Both the position numbers and the translations under genes were made by a program. Positions 10,859 to 23,230 of a stretch of DNA of 64,000 nt are shown here, piece by piece. The stretch comes from Clonostachys chloroleuca (lineage: Eukaryota > Ascomycota > Sordariomycetes > Hypocreales > Bionectriaceae): the NCBI GenBank assembly GCA_037952775.1, contig JBANAY010000003.1, positions 17,918,001-17,982,000 on the forward strand, given 5' to 3'. Every line of letters begins with the position of its first letter. Positions within the stretch are counted from its first letter, which is position 1. The notes beneath the pieces were generated by a model that searched no databases, was not told where the DNA came from, and worked only from the letters and a program-made list of their open reading frames with translations.

Positions 10859-13630
10859 TCAATCATTATCTTCATGAATCTGAAACTCGTCACCATTATT
10901 TGGCCATGCATTATGCGTGCTGGGATACTCAGAGGGCTGACTGCTGCAGTCGCTGCACATGTCGACATCTCTAGGATCGACATTTTCTTCGTCTGAGAGC
11001 TGGTCTTGGTCCTCGATCCCTGGCCAAGGCTCATCCTCAGGCAACTGTCGATTCTGCGCTTCAGGACCAGTATGTGATTCGACACGGGCGGTAACCTGCA
11101 CAGTACCCGTGCTCTCATCGTCTTCGAAGTCCTCGTCCGAAGGGCTCTCGTATATTTCGATCTCGTAAAGTTCATCAAAAGCATCAATTTCATCAAATGC
11201 CCGAGCCCCCATTGAAGGCGAGGCGATGCCACCTGAGAGAATCTGAGCGTCCTGAAGGGGAGCATTGCTGTGAGGCGTAGCATATGTGAATGGGGTATGA
11301 CCTCTGGCAGAGGGACCCGCCGGCATGGGGCTGGGGGAAGCTGTCCATCTTGGAGTGAAGAGATGGTTTGGTGATCTTGTTCGGCGTCTTTTGAGAATAG
11401 CATGCTGTGAGACGCCCTTGACAGATGGCGATCCCCGCCGGCTTCCCCCGCCAGACATAACACGACGCCTACCAGCTGTAGGTAATTCCTGCTCTGATTC
11501 AACAACAGGCAGTGATGTAGTGCGGACGTGTAACGGGCGAGAGCTGTGTCGGCTCCGCGATATATATGTAGGCACACCTGATGCAATAACAGCCGGACTT
11601 GGTGACCGCAGGTGGCTAACAGCTGGATGATATTGAGATATGGATGAAGATAAGGATGTATGTGGGGTATGCTTGAGATGCCGCATGCTCAGTGATACAG
11701 GGGCGTTTGGCGGGTCGTCCAGTCGCTCGTTCCAGGTCCAATACTCTTCCATGGCATCAGCCTCAGGAACTCCCTGGGAGTCGCTTTCAGAGTACACCCG
11801 ACTTAATTCGCGAACCCTCTGCCACGTCCACCCAGTTTCATACGAGTTCAAGTCCTGAAGGTATGCGTCGGGATGGGTGACAAACAGTCTAGGTTCAGAC
11901 GACCGCATCATGACGGTTGTCAAGAACTGCACAGTCCAGATAGCAGGTGTAAGCATCTCTGCCGGGCTAAGAAAGCGAAGGCACGAATCTTTGTGGAGTT
12001 TGCGAAGTGGAACCCATGAGGAGTGAAGGCCAAGAAATTTGGACGTGCGAGGGTTTGCTGAGTTGGCTTGGGTCCGAATGTGCATTTCCTGCCATACACT
12101 GCCAAACGCTTGATGCATAGCGGCGTCCACGCTCCTGGCATCGGGACCATGCACAGACAATTTCTTGATGAGACCTCGACTGCGCAGCCTTTTGTCCGTA
12201 ATGCTCTTATCGCCACATGCTTTTGGGAAGAGCCATTGTGCCTCATGCATCGAGTTTGCCCAATCTTGGTAGAGTGGGGACATGGACGTGACGTTCTCAG
12301 AGCTGTATGTCATAGGGAGCTGTGATCGTTCAGCACCGCGAGTTGCTGATTCATCCTGCCACACTTTCTTGAGGGGAAATGGGAGGTATACAACCTCAAT
12401 CTCCCAGGCATGATTGGGAGAGGGCATTGTGGATTGTAAAGAATCCACCCGTGCCTGTAAAGTCTGTAGTTGGCTGTAAAGTTCCTGCGAGTGACTTGGT
12501 CGATTTGTTGCTTCCGTTGAAAATGATGCAACGCTTTGTGTGGCTGAATCGTCCGTCTTGTCAGCATGTCGGGATGCCACAGCCGCATATTCCGCAGCCT
12601 GTTTCTCAGCTTCCTCCATCCTGCTCTCCAGGTCGGTTACTCGAAGGTCCATCTGGTCATGCCTTTCGTGGCATTCATCATTGCCAGCAGAGAATGATAC
12701 ATTCTCAAGCCTCTCAAGACGCTGCTCATTTGCAACGACTGCATCTGATAAGTTTTTGAACTCTTGACGCGTCGTTTCTCCAAAGGCAGAGGCCCTGGGC
12801 TCATGCTGCGTGGTCTCCTGGGATGCTCCGGCGCGGTCCTTATTCGCTGGTACTAGTACAAAGGAATCCTCTACGATTGGCGCACTATTGGAATGGGTAG
12901 GTGGGTTGGGATCAGCAGTTGGTGGTAAGGGTGGCGGGCACTTGGTTTCCTGGACACTGCCCAATGTGTTAAGTCCTTTCCCAGCAAATGGCTTGAGGTA
13001 CCTTGCCCGGATGGAAGAAGTGGTGGAGCTGGCCTGGGATGGGATCAAAAACTGAGAGGGGCTGGCGGGAGGTTTGTTGCCTATCGATTCCCCCCAGCCC
13101 AAGGTATCAGGTAAGGAGCCAGTGGCGGGTGGGATGCTACTGGGAATGGGTTTCTCCGTGGCCACCTCGGTCACCTTGAAATCCGGATCATTATAGATAA
13201 AGGATAGCTTGTCGTCGATTCCAAAGCTTGGGAGGCCTAGACCCGAGGCAGGCAAAAGCATCTTCTGGGATTGGTCGATCATTGGGCTGAGGGGCTCCCG
13301 GCCAGTTCGAGGCCGTTCATTTTCCTGGCCAGGCTCCGGGACGCGAAACTCGACTGGCGGTACATCATGGGATCCTTCATCATGGAAGCAGGCGTGATGA
13401 TTGCACATACACCAGCTGGTACTGTCCAAGTTCGGGGTCCCTCCTGTAGAACGTATCCAGAACCTCCGACACCCACACTTGGCACCATTGGCACCGGGGC
13501 TGAGGTCCACGAAGTTGCAAGCTCCTCCTGGCAGCGCTAACCCATTGGTCCTGGCGGTACCGATCGGGTCACTATGTATATCGAAGAAAGGCAGGCCAGA
13601 GATGGTTGGGTCAAACGGGTTTGTCGCCAT
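10859..13630 (-). CDS. Large conserved-type protein of unknown function with N-terminal Cys-rich segment and coiled coil
   Basis: Single open frame of 923 residues with no recognised enzymatic domain. The N terminus has a Cys/His cluster (CGCRRFW, then WCMCNHHACFHD, roughly residues 52-83) that could bind zinc. The centre has a heptad-like stretch around residues 290-400 (DAVVANEQRLERLENVSF, then MEEAEKQAAEYAAVASRHAD), suggesting a coiled coil. A folded-looking section follows (AWEIEVVYLPFPLKKVW to LNSYETGWTWQRVRELSRVY). The C-terminal third is Ser/Pro/Arg-rich and ends in an acidic tail. The whole length is open on one frame and codon use looks normal, so the gene is real. Its role is not recognised. 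Confidence 0.8.
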   Translation of the reverse strand: MATNPFDPTISGLPFFDIHSDPIGTARTNGLALPGGACNFVDLSPGANGAKCGCRRFWIRSTGGTPNLDSTSWCMCNHHACFHDEGSHDVPPVEFRVPEPGQENERPRTGREPLSPMIDQSQKMLLPASGLGLPSFGIDDKLSFIYNDPDFKVTEVATEKPIPSSIPPATGSLPDTLGWGESIGNKPPASPSQFLIPSQASSTTSSIRARYLKPFAGKGLNTLGSVQETKCPPPLPPTADPNPPTHSNSAPIVEDSFVLVPANKDRAGASQETTQHEPRASAFGETTRQEFKNLSDAVVANEQRLERLENVSFSAGNDECHERHDQMDLRVTDLESRMEEAEKQAAEYAAVASRHADKTDDSATQSVASFSTEATNRPSHSQELYSQLQTLQARVDSLQSTMPSPNHAWEIEVVYLPFPLKKVWQDESATRGAERSQLPMTYSSENVTSMSPLYQDWANSMHEAQWLFPKACGDKSITDKRLRSRGLIKKLSVHGPDARSVDAAMHQAFGSVWQEMHIRTQANSANPRTSKFLGLHSSWVPLRKLHKDSCLRFLSPAEMLTPAIWTVQFLTTVMMRSSEPRLFVTHPDAYLQDLNSYETGWTWQRVRELSRVYSESDSQGVPEADAMEEYWTWNERLDDPPNAPVSLSMRHLKHTPHTSLSSSISQYHPAVSHLRSPSPAVIASGVPTYISRSRHSSRPLHVRTTSLPVVESEQELPTAGRRRVMSGGGSRRGSPSVKGVSQHAILKRRRTRSPNHLFTPRWTASPSPMPAGPSARGHTPFTYATPHSNAPLQDAQILSGGIASPSMGARAFDEIDAFDELYEIEIYESPSDEDFEDDESTGTVQVTARVESHTGPEAQNRQLPEDEPWPGIEDQDQLSDEENVDPRDVDMCSDCSSQPSEYPSTHNAWPNNGDEFQIHEDND

Positions 13631-15451
13631 TGGTAGCCGTCGGGGGTCATCGCTGGGTTACTGGCTTGAGGTAGTCGCAAAGTATCGGCGACTTGTAAGG
13701 GAACCTGCAGGTCGCAGGTAATGAGGCCAAACACCCTGCTCAGACCATTGCACTATGAGGTAAATGTTAGTATGATTCCAAATGAGAGTTCAGATGATGA
13801 AAAGAATCATCAATCGATGGCCTGGGCGTCCACAGGTGTGGGAAGATCGCGACAGGTAGAGATGGACGAAGTTCTTGGAGGGTGGCAGCGGGGGAGGGTT
13901 ATATACCTGCCTGCCTAGATTGACGTGTAACGGAGTCGTGTGCGGAGTTTCACCACCAAAGGCTCTTCTGCAGGAGGATGGCAGGTGGCCGAGCGATGGG
14001 AGCGTTCAATTCGAGTGAGGCGGAAGGTCGAGAGGTGGGCAGGATGGGCCGCATATGGAGACGGACGGGGAAGGGACGAAGCTGGTCCAGATCCAAAAGC
14101 TGGGTGGGTGTATGGCGGGTATGGAGGGATGTAGGTGGTCCTCTCCTGCTGCCCATCCTTCTCCACACTCGGTCCGTGACACGCCCAAGGACTAAGTCTG
14201 ACGCGCACGACGCCCTGAGCGGCTTCCAAAACCAGCAATCGGCGCCCGCTGCCCTAGTCCAGCAGGCCTAGCCAAGGCGGGAGTGGCATCCATATCACCA
14301 CAGCAGTGTAGGAGGCAGAGCGTGTGTAAGATAGATATGATTGATTAAGCTTGTTTAGGTGGGAAGTGATGAGGCAACTATTATATCAAAAGACAAAAGA
14401 ACCTGTGAGCCATGGCACGGTACTACCTTGGTAGTTTCTGAGTCTACTTTTTTTGGCTTTAATCGGTGCCGCTCGGCGTAATTGTCAGGCCAAAAGCGCC
14501 GTCCTGACTTTGATTGAAGCCCATTTGAGTAGTACTAATGCGTGTAGCTTTGGAATATTAAAACGAAGATAATCTCATAAATAGAATATCTATTTGTAGA
14601 GAGCTTCCATACCAATCAAGTTCTAGGTAACCTCGAGTCTTGTCCTTCAGCCCAAGTTCGAGTCAAATAGCGCATAAAGCGGCACTCAAGCTAAGTTCGA
14701 ATATAGCTCTCAGATGTAGCTTCTGGAGCTGGATCTCCTACAGCTCCCCTCCGATAAGCCTAAAACACCATACTCAAAGGTGCTTTACACGGTGCAGGTT
14801 CTCGTTTAGGTACATGCCCCACATGACTCAGATTACGGCCAATCGTGCGCGGCCTTCTGACATGGACCGTGCAGTTCGTGTATGCTGGAACCAACGGGCG
14901 GTGTGTATGTAGATTGATTTGGTATCAGCCTTCTCTCCAGTTGGGGTCCGTCGTACGCGTGAGGCTGTCGAAATATTGGTAGGCGATTTGTGCTCGGCTG
15001 CCGATGCAATCAATGGTGGGTTCGGCGAATCAACACGCCCCTGCCTCGTGAGGCGAACCTGATAATTAACCGCCTCGGGGCTATTGTTGGATGAGCGTTG
15101 TCGAAGTCGGGGAACCTAGGCGTTAATCCGTCTGCAACCAAGAGCAAATATGATGCGATATATGACTCAAGCCTGCCTAAATCCGCGAAGATCGGTGTTA
15201 CAATTTAACCTTCATTCCCCTTTTCGGGCCGTGTTATGAGCAAGTTATCCCTTGGCCCTTTTGCAAGCGGTAATTACTGATGTAGGAAACCCATTGTATG
15301 TGCCTATTTATCTTGTCTACCGAGACTGGTATGATTTGTATGCCAACGCTAATACTCGTACATGAGGCCATAAGATCCCGCTAAAACTCCCAAAAAAAGA
15401 AAAATCATTAAATTAAATGCCCTGAATACCTATGCCGTGAATCATGCAGGA
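13631..15451. other. Intergenic region, upstream of the 923-residue gene
   Basis: About 1.8 kb without a supportable gene. The half nearest the gene (13631-14280) is GC-rich and full of overlapping chance ORFs. The section 14380-15440 is AT-richer, with no coherent coding signal. Confidence 0.45.
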
Positions 15452-17149
15452 TCAAAGTTCGCCCCAGCTTCCCATTGGACCATTAGATGCGATCATAGAA
15501 CCTGTTCCCAACGAACCACCAATATCCCAGTAATGTCGGGACGAGACACTGCTACGCCGTGCTGACCGCCTCGTGCTTTGGCTGGCACAGCTGCTCTGGT
15601 GCCGGAGCTTTGCAGGGCTGCTGGGTGTAGTGGCCTTGAAAGTACGTCGCTCCGTGGGGCGGGCTCGAGACGTGAGTGGGTGGTGTTGCCGTACCCGGGC
15701 TGCCTTTGCCGCCGCATCTTGCGTGTTTGCCGTGGCAAGGTTGCCACTACTGCTAACACTGGGTGGGCTGCTGGCACGTATGTTAAAGCGGGAGCAAATA
15801 TAGCGGAAGACGAGCTTGACGTCGAGATCCTTCTCCCACTCTTCCTTGGTAAAGGTATTTGCCGATGTGTTTTCTTCGACTACTCCCGGTTCCTTGCGGC
15901 TTTCGGGCATTGTTTGAGCCCTTTGGATCGTGGGCCGGAAATCTTGGCCAAGAGTCTTTTCGGATTCAAGGCTAACAGTTGACTCGTCATTGACCTGCGA
16001 TAGACCTGTCTCGGGGATGACAGGTAATCCGGCATATGGCAAAGGCTGCTGATGAATCCTGGCGTAACTAGAAAATGCACCTGGATGGTGCGATATCTGG
16101 TTAACTAGAAGTCCGATTTCTCTTGACACAGTGTTTGCGACACGTTCATGCCAAGAATGCTCGTCTGTGGGTGTGAGCGGCATTCGATCACCAAGATGCA
16201 ATGCTCGAGGAGTGCTGGATAAGGTTTCGTCCTCAGGGAATGATTCTCCAAAAAGAATCGACAGAAGATAATCATCAATCCCCAGGAGATCCTTGATCAC
16301 CTTTTGCGTAACTCGAGCTAGGAGGCCGTCAGGTTCGCCCGTTGACACGTCGGCGTCGTCGTCATGCCACGTCAGATTATCCGATATGCTCTCAGCATTG
16401 ACGGCCGCATGTTCATCATTCGTGCTGTGAAATGTCTGTACTTGTCGAAGAGGCGCCTGGGAGCGTCGTCTTCTTCTTGTCTGTCTCTGAATTTCCTCCA
16501 CGAGGACGCGGCTGTGCTCGAGTCGCCAAGCTTCGATTCTTTGCCTCTTCTCTGCTTCCTGAGAACGCTCTGAATCCAATTCCTGGTTTGCAAGGTCAAG
16601 ACTCTCGTGCCTGAGATGTACCCTCCTTGGATTGTACTTCTCAAACTGATACATTTGATCTTGGGCATCGAGCCCCAGTGCTGGTTGGCCGATATTGAAC
16701 AGCCCAAGGCCATCATGTTGAGGAAATACGGGATTCGAGAAATGAGATTCATCCATATTCTGATCTTCCTCTCTTGGGAACGACCGGAATGAAGGCAGGT
16801 GGCTGTCTAGTCTGTCCAGCTCGGCATCTTCTTCTTCAATCTCTGAGGGAACGTTGGAGCCTCTCTCATCGTTATTTATTTGTGTGGATCTCGCAGCCGT
16901 ATGGATGCTCCCAATGTCGCTGAGCTGTAATCTGCCGGTCGTTTGAATGGACGGGATTGTCTCGCTGAAGTCAGAGGCGGTCGTGGCCCCTTCTGTTGCT
17001 GGCGCGAATAGGACCCATGTCTGGGACTGATCAAGGGGCTGGTGGAGTTGGCGCTGGGCCTGGGATTGTTCCCCGGCAGATTCACGATTCTCAGCGGCGG
17101 GCTTTACAGCCCGCTGCATCGACTGGAGAGTTGGCTGACGGAAAGCCAT
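15452..17149 (-). CDS. Conserved-type fungal protein of unknown function
   Basis: Single open frame of 565 residues. The N-terminal part contains QTWVLFAPATEGATTASDFS and IQTTGRLQLSDIGSIHTAARS, which look like conserved rather than random sequence. The centre is charged (QEAEKRQRIEAWRLEHSRVL). It is followed by a helical segment (VTQKVIKDLLGIDDYLLSIL) and, near the C terminus, EEWEKDLDVKLVFRYICSRF. The C-terminal 120 residues are Ser/Arg-rich. There is no signal peptide or membrane segment. It lies head-to-tail with the 923-residue unknown gene on the same strand. No function is recognised. Confidence 0.78.
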   Translation of the reverse strand: MAFRQPTLQSMQRAVKPAAENRESAGEQSQAQRQLHQPLDQSQTWVLFAPATEGATTASDFSETIPSIQTTGRLQLSDIGSIHTAARSTQINNDERGSNVPSEIEEEDAELDRLDSHLPSFRSFPREEDQNMDESHFSNPVFPQHDGLGLFNIGQPALGLDAQDQMYQFEKYNPRRVHLRHESLDLANQELDSERSQEAEKRQRIEAWRLEHSRVLVEEIQRQTRRRRRSQAPLRQVQTFHSTNDEHAAVNAESISDNLTWHDDDADVSTGEPDGLLARVTQKVIKDLLGIDDYLLSILFGESFPEDETLSSTPRALHLGDRMPLTPTDEHSWHERVANTVSREIGLLVNQISHHPGAFSSYARIHQQPLPYAGLPVIPETGLSQVNDESTVSLESEKTLGQDFRPTIQRAQTMPESRKEPGVVEENTSANTFTKEEWEKDLDVKLVFRYICSRFNIRASSPPSVSSSGNLATANTQDAAAKAARVRQHHPLTSRARPTERRTFKATTPSSPAKLRHQSSCASQSTRRSARRSSVSSRHYWDIGGSLGTGSMIASNGPMGSWGEL

Positions 17150-18678
17150 GAGGAATAATGGTGCTCAGTTCCCCGGGGGAACGAGCGTAGGAGAGCTATA
17201 TCTAGCACTTCCCGCCTCGATATCGGGGCCAGGCGGGTTGCGCTGATAAGCGACAGGCCACTTAAGCGACAGGTGATCGGTGGGGAATAGTAACTGCACC
17301 AGTCGCAGGACTGCACGAAGCGCTAACTGATGCCAGCAAAAGTGCTGTCAGTATCGGAAGACAACAGCAAATGTGCGGTCTGAAAGTGATGTGAGCGGAG
17401 GAAGGCTATCTGGACGCACACTTAAGTATGCAGTAGATGGGGGGTTGGCAAAGGGGGAGGGCAGATACCGTAGATCTAGCATCTGGGTGTATGGCCAACT
17501 GCCTCACTTAGCACATCACCTACTACGTGGTGGAGGCGTCATATAGACCTTGCTAGCCAGGTATAGATCAGCGGCCCCGCCTGGCCCGGCGGAGGGGACT
17601 CAGGTCTCTTGGGGGGAATGGTCGTGTGCTGCTGGTTGGTGGTACTAGCGAGTCCTTGAATTCTGCAAATAGCCACAGGTTCAAGACGCGACTGTAATTG
17701 GTACTACTTTTGTTGAGGAAAAAACGAGATGGTGTGTGGTAGGATCAAGACAACACGGATGCATCATCCGCAGCGTGTACCCCCCTCCAATCTCTAAGGT
17801 GTGCCTGGCAACAACAAGGCTCACGCTCTGGCCTCCTGACACCTCGATGACTGTGTATGTGTGACATAAGCGAATTGGGAGAGCCCTTGGCATTTCCGAG
17901 TTATAGATACAGTGGCATTAGGTATTATCCCAGCGTAGCCAGGGCCATCAGACAGCACTGGCTGCCCAAGCGACATGGACGGCTTGGCCAGCCAGCTGGC
18001 AGTCTACTATGTACAGCAACGGCATCGATGTTCCATTTCTGACTATCTTAAGAAACGAGTCTGACGCGATGCCCAAGGAGGTATCAGGCGAGATTACGGT
18101 GATGCAAGGATTATCAGTGATCACGTCTTCTAGCGGTCTGTCTTTGTCAGGCGTTGCGAGACACCTAGCACAGGGTCGATCTATCTCCCGTACCTGAGTC
18201 GCACACCGCGTACACACGCTACCCAACCCAACACACTTGGTTGCAACTATCCAGGGTTCTTCGTCGAATGACAATGTGATCACAAGGGGTTGGGTACCTT
18301 GCAGGCCGAAACCGACTCAGATACAGTCATAAGCGCCTTGCCGGTTGGCGTTAAGTCGAGGTTTTTAATGCAGGGCTCCCGTGTTGGACTTTGATATAGA
18401 TTTAGTATTTGATGGTCTTCGCGTGACGCTGACGCTTTGATGGCGACCGGCATAAGATTTCTACGATGAATCAGAGCCATGCTAACAGGATCATCGCACA
18501 TCCCCTGCGGAAGCATAATCTTTTAATTTTGACCACTTCACGCATGATAGTGCCAGCACACTCAAAATAACAGATGAATCAATTGCCAACTCGACTCTCT
18601 TGATCTAAGGGAGTATCTAACGTGACATGCCTGATTTTGACGCCAACCTGATCCCAGTCAACCCAACAACATCATCAT
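17150..18678. other. Intergenic region between an unknown gene and RPL10
   Basis: About 1.5 kb. Short ORFs on both strands (for example 17948-18283) have no recognisable domain. Nothing else is seen. Confidence 0.45.
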
Positions 18679-19564
18679 CTAAGCCTCGGAAGCGAAGGCA
18701 CCGGGGAAGCGGCGAACGTTGTCCTTGAGGTTGCCGTGGTTGCTCAAGAACTGAACGTAGGCACCATCCACGAGAAGACGGCCGGAAGCCTTGCGCTCGA
18801 GGTACTCCTCGCGGCGGAGAGGGGTGAAACCCCAGTTCTTGGAGACGATAATCTTTTGGCGACCAGGGAACTTGTACTGGGAGCGGCGGAGAGCCTCAAG
18901 AGCGAGAGCACGGTCTATAAAATTGGTTAGTTTCACCGGATCCAGGCTCAGTATTTGAAGATGAAACATACTAGAGTCACGAGTGCGAACGCTCATGAGA
19001 ATCTGACCAATGTTGACACGGGCGACAGTGCCGTTGGGCTTGCCCCAGGCACCACGCATACCAGTCTGCAGTCTATCGGCACCGGCGCAAGACAACATCT
19101 TGTTGATACGGACGACGTGGAAGGGGTGAGCACGGACACGGAGGTGGAAACCTTCCTTTCCGGTGTTCTTGACGAGGTACTTGTTGGCGCAGATACGGGC
19201 GGCCTCGAGGGCCTCGGAGCTCAGCTGCTCATACTCGTTGGAGACGAGGTGAATGCAGAGAGGGAAGTCGTCGACATTGGCACGCTTGCGGCCGAGATCG
19301 AAGATGCGAATCTTGGGGTCGGGGACACCACGGTTGAAACGCGACTTGGGATACGGCTATGAAGAGACCCATGTTAGATGCTGTCATTATAGATGTTGCG
19401 TAGATACTCTCTGGGATATGACGGTCTTTGGAGCTGCTTCATGACGATTTGCCCACACGAAATGACTGTCACAGAACCCTGCCAATCCACGGATTTTCGA
19501 ATATTCAGTAATCACATACCTTGTTCTTGCAGTATCGGTAGCAACGGGCAGGACGGCGAGCCAT
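18679..19564 (-). CDS. RPL10: 60S ribosomal protein uL16 (L10)
   Basis: Component of the large cytosolic ribosomal subunit near the peptidyl transferase centre, joined late in 60S maturation. Exons are complement 19520-19564, 18972-19356 and 18679-18914; introns are 163 and 57 nt. Translation gives 221 residues, the same length as yeast Rpl10. Motifs: [15 protein letters not shown] (exon 1), [47 protein letters not shown] spliced to [10 protein letters not shown], and [17 protein letters not shown]. The start is fixed by the conserved [14 protein letters not shown] long first intron immediately after a short first exon is usual for fungal ribosomal protein genes. Confidence 0.97.
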
Positions 19565-21291
19565 TTTGACGGTATTGAGGTGATTGTCCTGATAGTTGTT
19601 AGGGATGTGTTGAAAGTAAAATGGCCTCGCTCTGAAAAGTGACCCTCAGCACCACTTTCTGACAAATCCACCTGGATATTGATTTGAAAGCAAGTAAGTG
19701 GCGACTGCATTGGTGGCTGCGGCTAAATGCCGGCGTTTTAGGGCTAGACCACGCAACCCAATTGGCTCAAGCCACTCCGGTGCCCCAGACGAAGTACAAC
19801 TGAGGCTCATTCTGGCTTGGACGTCTTCAGCCTCATATAGCTGTAGCCAAATTTGTAGGAGCGTGGCAGATGCATCGATCGAGCTACTATCATACTTCTA
19901 CGGGCAGATAGAACTATTCCAAGATCACCCGATTTCGCGAGTCTTGCCGCTGTAAGCTCATTGTGTATGGGTACACCTTGCCTCTGTTTTGCCTCTGGCA
20001 AGTCAAGTTTGCCATTATCAGATTAAAAGCTAAGACCAGTGTTTGTCAATTGCAGAACAGACAATTTCAAGTTGTCCTTCTCATGCAAGGGAGGGTGGTG
20101 TTGGATGATGGGATTTGACATTCTCGACCCCGAACAAGGAGTTGCGACGGGTTCTCAAGACAACGCCCGGTTGCCTGCAGGTGTCAAGGATCCGGGAGAT
20201 TTCATTTAATTTCTCCTCACGGGCCAACAAGACAACTTGGAGGCAGTTGGTAAACAACTGAGCCTGCCACTCCATGAGCCTCATATGCCAAGCCCATCTG
20301 GATGCTGCGCTGTTACGCCGACTGCAGACAAAAAGAAGTAGGAAATCTAGAACGGGAATCGGGCTGTAGGCATTCAAAGTGAAGGAAGCTGGCGGATCTA
20401 AAGCTTCACTCAACCCGCGAACTGACTCACCGGCCATGGGCGATCAATCCACGGACGGCACCTGCTGAGATTGGAAATGAACCTAAGCCGGATTGAGAAG
20501 CCTTCTGGAGCCGCGAATCCCATGATGGCCAGCGTTACAAGCTACTGCTAGTTCTTGCGGTCAGGATCATGTGCAAGGCTCCCACTTCCGTAGCGCATTG
20601 ATGGCGCCCGGTGGCCAATGACATGCCTTAAAATACCCTCCACACATCGACCCTTTAGGGGTTTCGACTCTCTGCTGCTGCGCCTGTAATATTACCTGGT
20701 ACGCAGGTACACGCAAGGAAATGCAGACGGCTCCACGAGTGGCCGAAACCCAAATTGACGGCTTGATGTGGCGAAGCGGCCGAGGACAGTCAATGCTATC
20801 TTTAGATGTTGACATAAACACTATCTGTTGTTCATGCGACCGAGATATCTCAACTACTATCAATATCCCTCAATCCGAGCCCTTTCATCTCCCCAGATCC
20901 ACCCGTCACTTCAGATCTGAGCGCCGCCATCACCGCCCTGTGCTATTGTTCTGCTGCCTCAAGACTGAAAATCAGACTAGCGGGGCATCTCCACCACCCA
21001 TCAAATACCCGTACAGCCAGGCCCCTTACTCGTGCTTGGCCGTAACATACAGGGCTGGTTTGAATAACAATAGCTGTTGCCAACACCTCACACACGCGGG
21101 GGCCAGCCTAGAGCCGAGGCCACGCTTGAACATAGCATTCCGCACCGACACTCCTTTGACCAGCGCTTTGTTTTGGGGCCAAACCTTGGGCTACAGACCT
21201 ATCCTCCCGAAACCTACTTGCGACAGGCCAGTTACGGCTGGAGCAACCCGACATTTAGTCTTGAGCAAGCTCCCTTGCCTATACCTTCAAT
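19565..21291. other. Divergent intergenic region between RPL10 and a coiled-coil protein gene
   Basis: Holds both upstream regions. An ORF at 20721-21332 (203 codons) overlaps the start of the next gene in another frame, has no recognisable domain, and is probably a leader artefact. Confidence 0.45.
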
Positions 21292-23230
21292 ATGTCGACA
21301 ACGTCGAAGAGGCCACACTCGATTGTGACTAGTCGAGTTGCGACCTCAGCAACCGATTCAGCAAGCTCGCCCACCGCATCGCCTTCCCGCACGCCTCAGC
21401 GAGGGTCAACACCAACAGGCCACACCCGCACTCGGTCAGTTCGAAGCAACACGCCCGTATCCGCCCGTGCAGCCGTGACAAGACGAGACACTGGTATGAG
21501 TACCGCTGCGTCAGATGCTAGGGCTGAGGCCGCTGCTGCCGTAGAGGATCTTCAACAGCGTCTTGAAAAGGAGGAGAAGTTATCAGAACAATACAAGAAG
21601 CAACTCGAGGTCCTCCAATCCAAATTGGATGACACTACCAAGGAAGCTGCGAAGCTAGAAGAGAAGGTCCATGAGAACGAAGAGCATATCGAGTCGCTTC
21701 AGAATGAGAAGCGTGAGGCCACGCGCCAAATACGAGAGATGGAGTCCATCTACGAGGCAGAGCGGAGCTCTATTCTCAAGGAGAAGGAGGAGATGGGAAA
21801 CAGGGAGGAAGAGATGCAAACCGTGATACAGAGGCTGAAGGACAGCCTAGCACAGCGCAACAATGGAGACGATGATGGCCGCCCCTCAAGACAAGGTATG
21901 TGTTTTACACGGGGGTCTCCCCGGCTACGAGCGGTGTTTCTAACAAAACATTCCAGCAAATGCTTCGCCTTCACTCGACGGAAATAGCTTCGCACCTCCT
22001 TCCTCTATCCAACGCAGCGATTCACGCAACAATTCAAAACTTATTCTCCAAAAAGACAAACTCATTGAGTCATTGAGGCTCGAGCTTGCTGAAGCACAAA
22101 TCAAGCTCGTCGAATCCGAAAACCAAGGAGGCGGCAGACTGCAAGAAGTCGAGCGTCTCCTGATGGAAGCACGAATGGCCAACGCTCGGCTTATGGAGGA
22201 CAACGAAAGCTACCAGTTGCTGTTGCAGGAGAAGACTCTCAAGGGCGACTTTGGCCAAAGTGATTTCACCTATATGGGAACCAACTCTAACCAAGATGCG
22301 CTGAATGCTCTCGAGGGCAAGACGGGTGGCTCCAGCCTCGCCGACGAGCTCTCTCTTTCTGAAGGGGCCGAAACAGATAATGAAGGCGATCGACGCCGTG
22401 AATCAGAGATTGGTCGACGATTCGAATCGGAGCTCAAGTCCATGCGCGAACAGAACAAGGCGCTTACTTTGTATATTAACAAAATCATTGAGCGCCTGCT
22501 GCAACACCAAGACTTTGAGTCGATCCTGGATACGTCAACCGACATGAAACCGCCGCCGGCAGATACGAATAAGGACCTTCCGCCGGCTCCAGATACCAAA
22601 CAAGCGAACGGTCAATCCCTACTACAACGAGCCAAAACCATGACCGTTGGACCGGGTAAGACTAGGCAACGGCCCTTGTCGGTCATGCCGCTGCCAGTCA
22701 ACTATTCAACCAACGCCAATCCTGACAGGACATCCTCAGGCGCTAATTTGACACGGTCATCAAGCACTCGCCGCTCTCGGCCCCAAAGTGAACAATATAC
22801 AGGCGCTGCAAGTCTTGTGAGCCAGATGTACAAGGGACCAGATGGCCCAGTTGGCCCAGTGTCACCAACTCTAGGCAACCCACGTTCTTCTCAGTCGTTC
22901 TTCACGCCGTCGGGAGTGAATTCAAACCCCAATGCCGCGGCACGAGTTCCCAGTAGCAGCCACCGGTCCTCTGGCAACTTCCCTGGCATGCGCAGCGAGA
23001 CCTCCAGCATCAGCGGCGACTCCGGCGAAATCTCGACCCCCCCCTCACAGTCACCTCCCAGATCGCACAGTGACAAGCAAACCACTTTCGTGGGGGGCAA
23101 GCCTCGGCCACTTCGACTGGTCCAGGAGAACCCAGACGCCGTCAAGGAAAACAAGCGAGCCAGTTGGATCTCAGGATGGAGCTGGGGCAAGAAGGAGGAG
23201 ACGTCGTCGAGCAATCCGATCCCAGAATAG
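21292..23230 (+). CDS. Coiled-coil protein of unknown function
   Basis: Exons are 21292-21895 and 21957-23230, with a 61-nt intron; the product is 625 residues. The N terminus (residues 1-70) is Ser/Thr/Arg-rich. Residues about 78-195 form a long heptad-rich coiled coil (AVEDLQQRLEKEEKLSEQYK onward). A second coiled coil follows the intron (KLILQKDKLIESLRLELAEA). Near residue 360 a segment, MREQNKALTLYINKIIERLL, looks like a conserved helical module. The C-terminal third is low complexity, Ser/Pro-rich, and ends ASWISGWSWGKKEE. There is no membrane segment. Similar fungal proteins are often auto-labelled 'M protein' merely because of the coiled coil; no function is assigned here. Confidence 0.82.

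Noticed and set aside
20721..21332. 203-codon plus-strand ORF overlapping the start of the coiled-coil gene
   Set aside because: It overlaps the better-supported coding start in another frame and has no recognisable domain.
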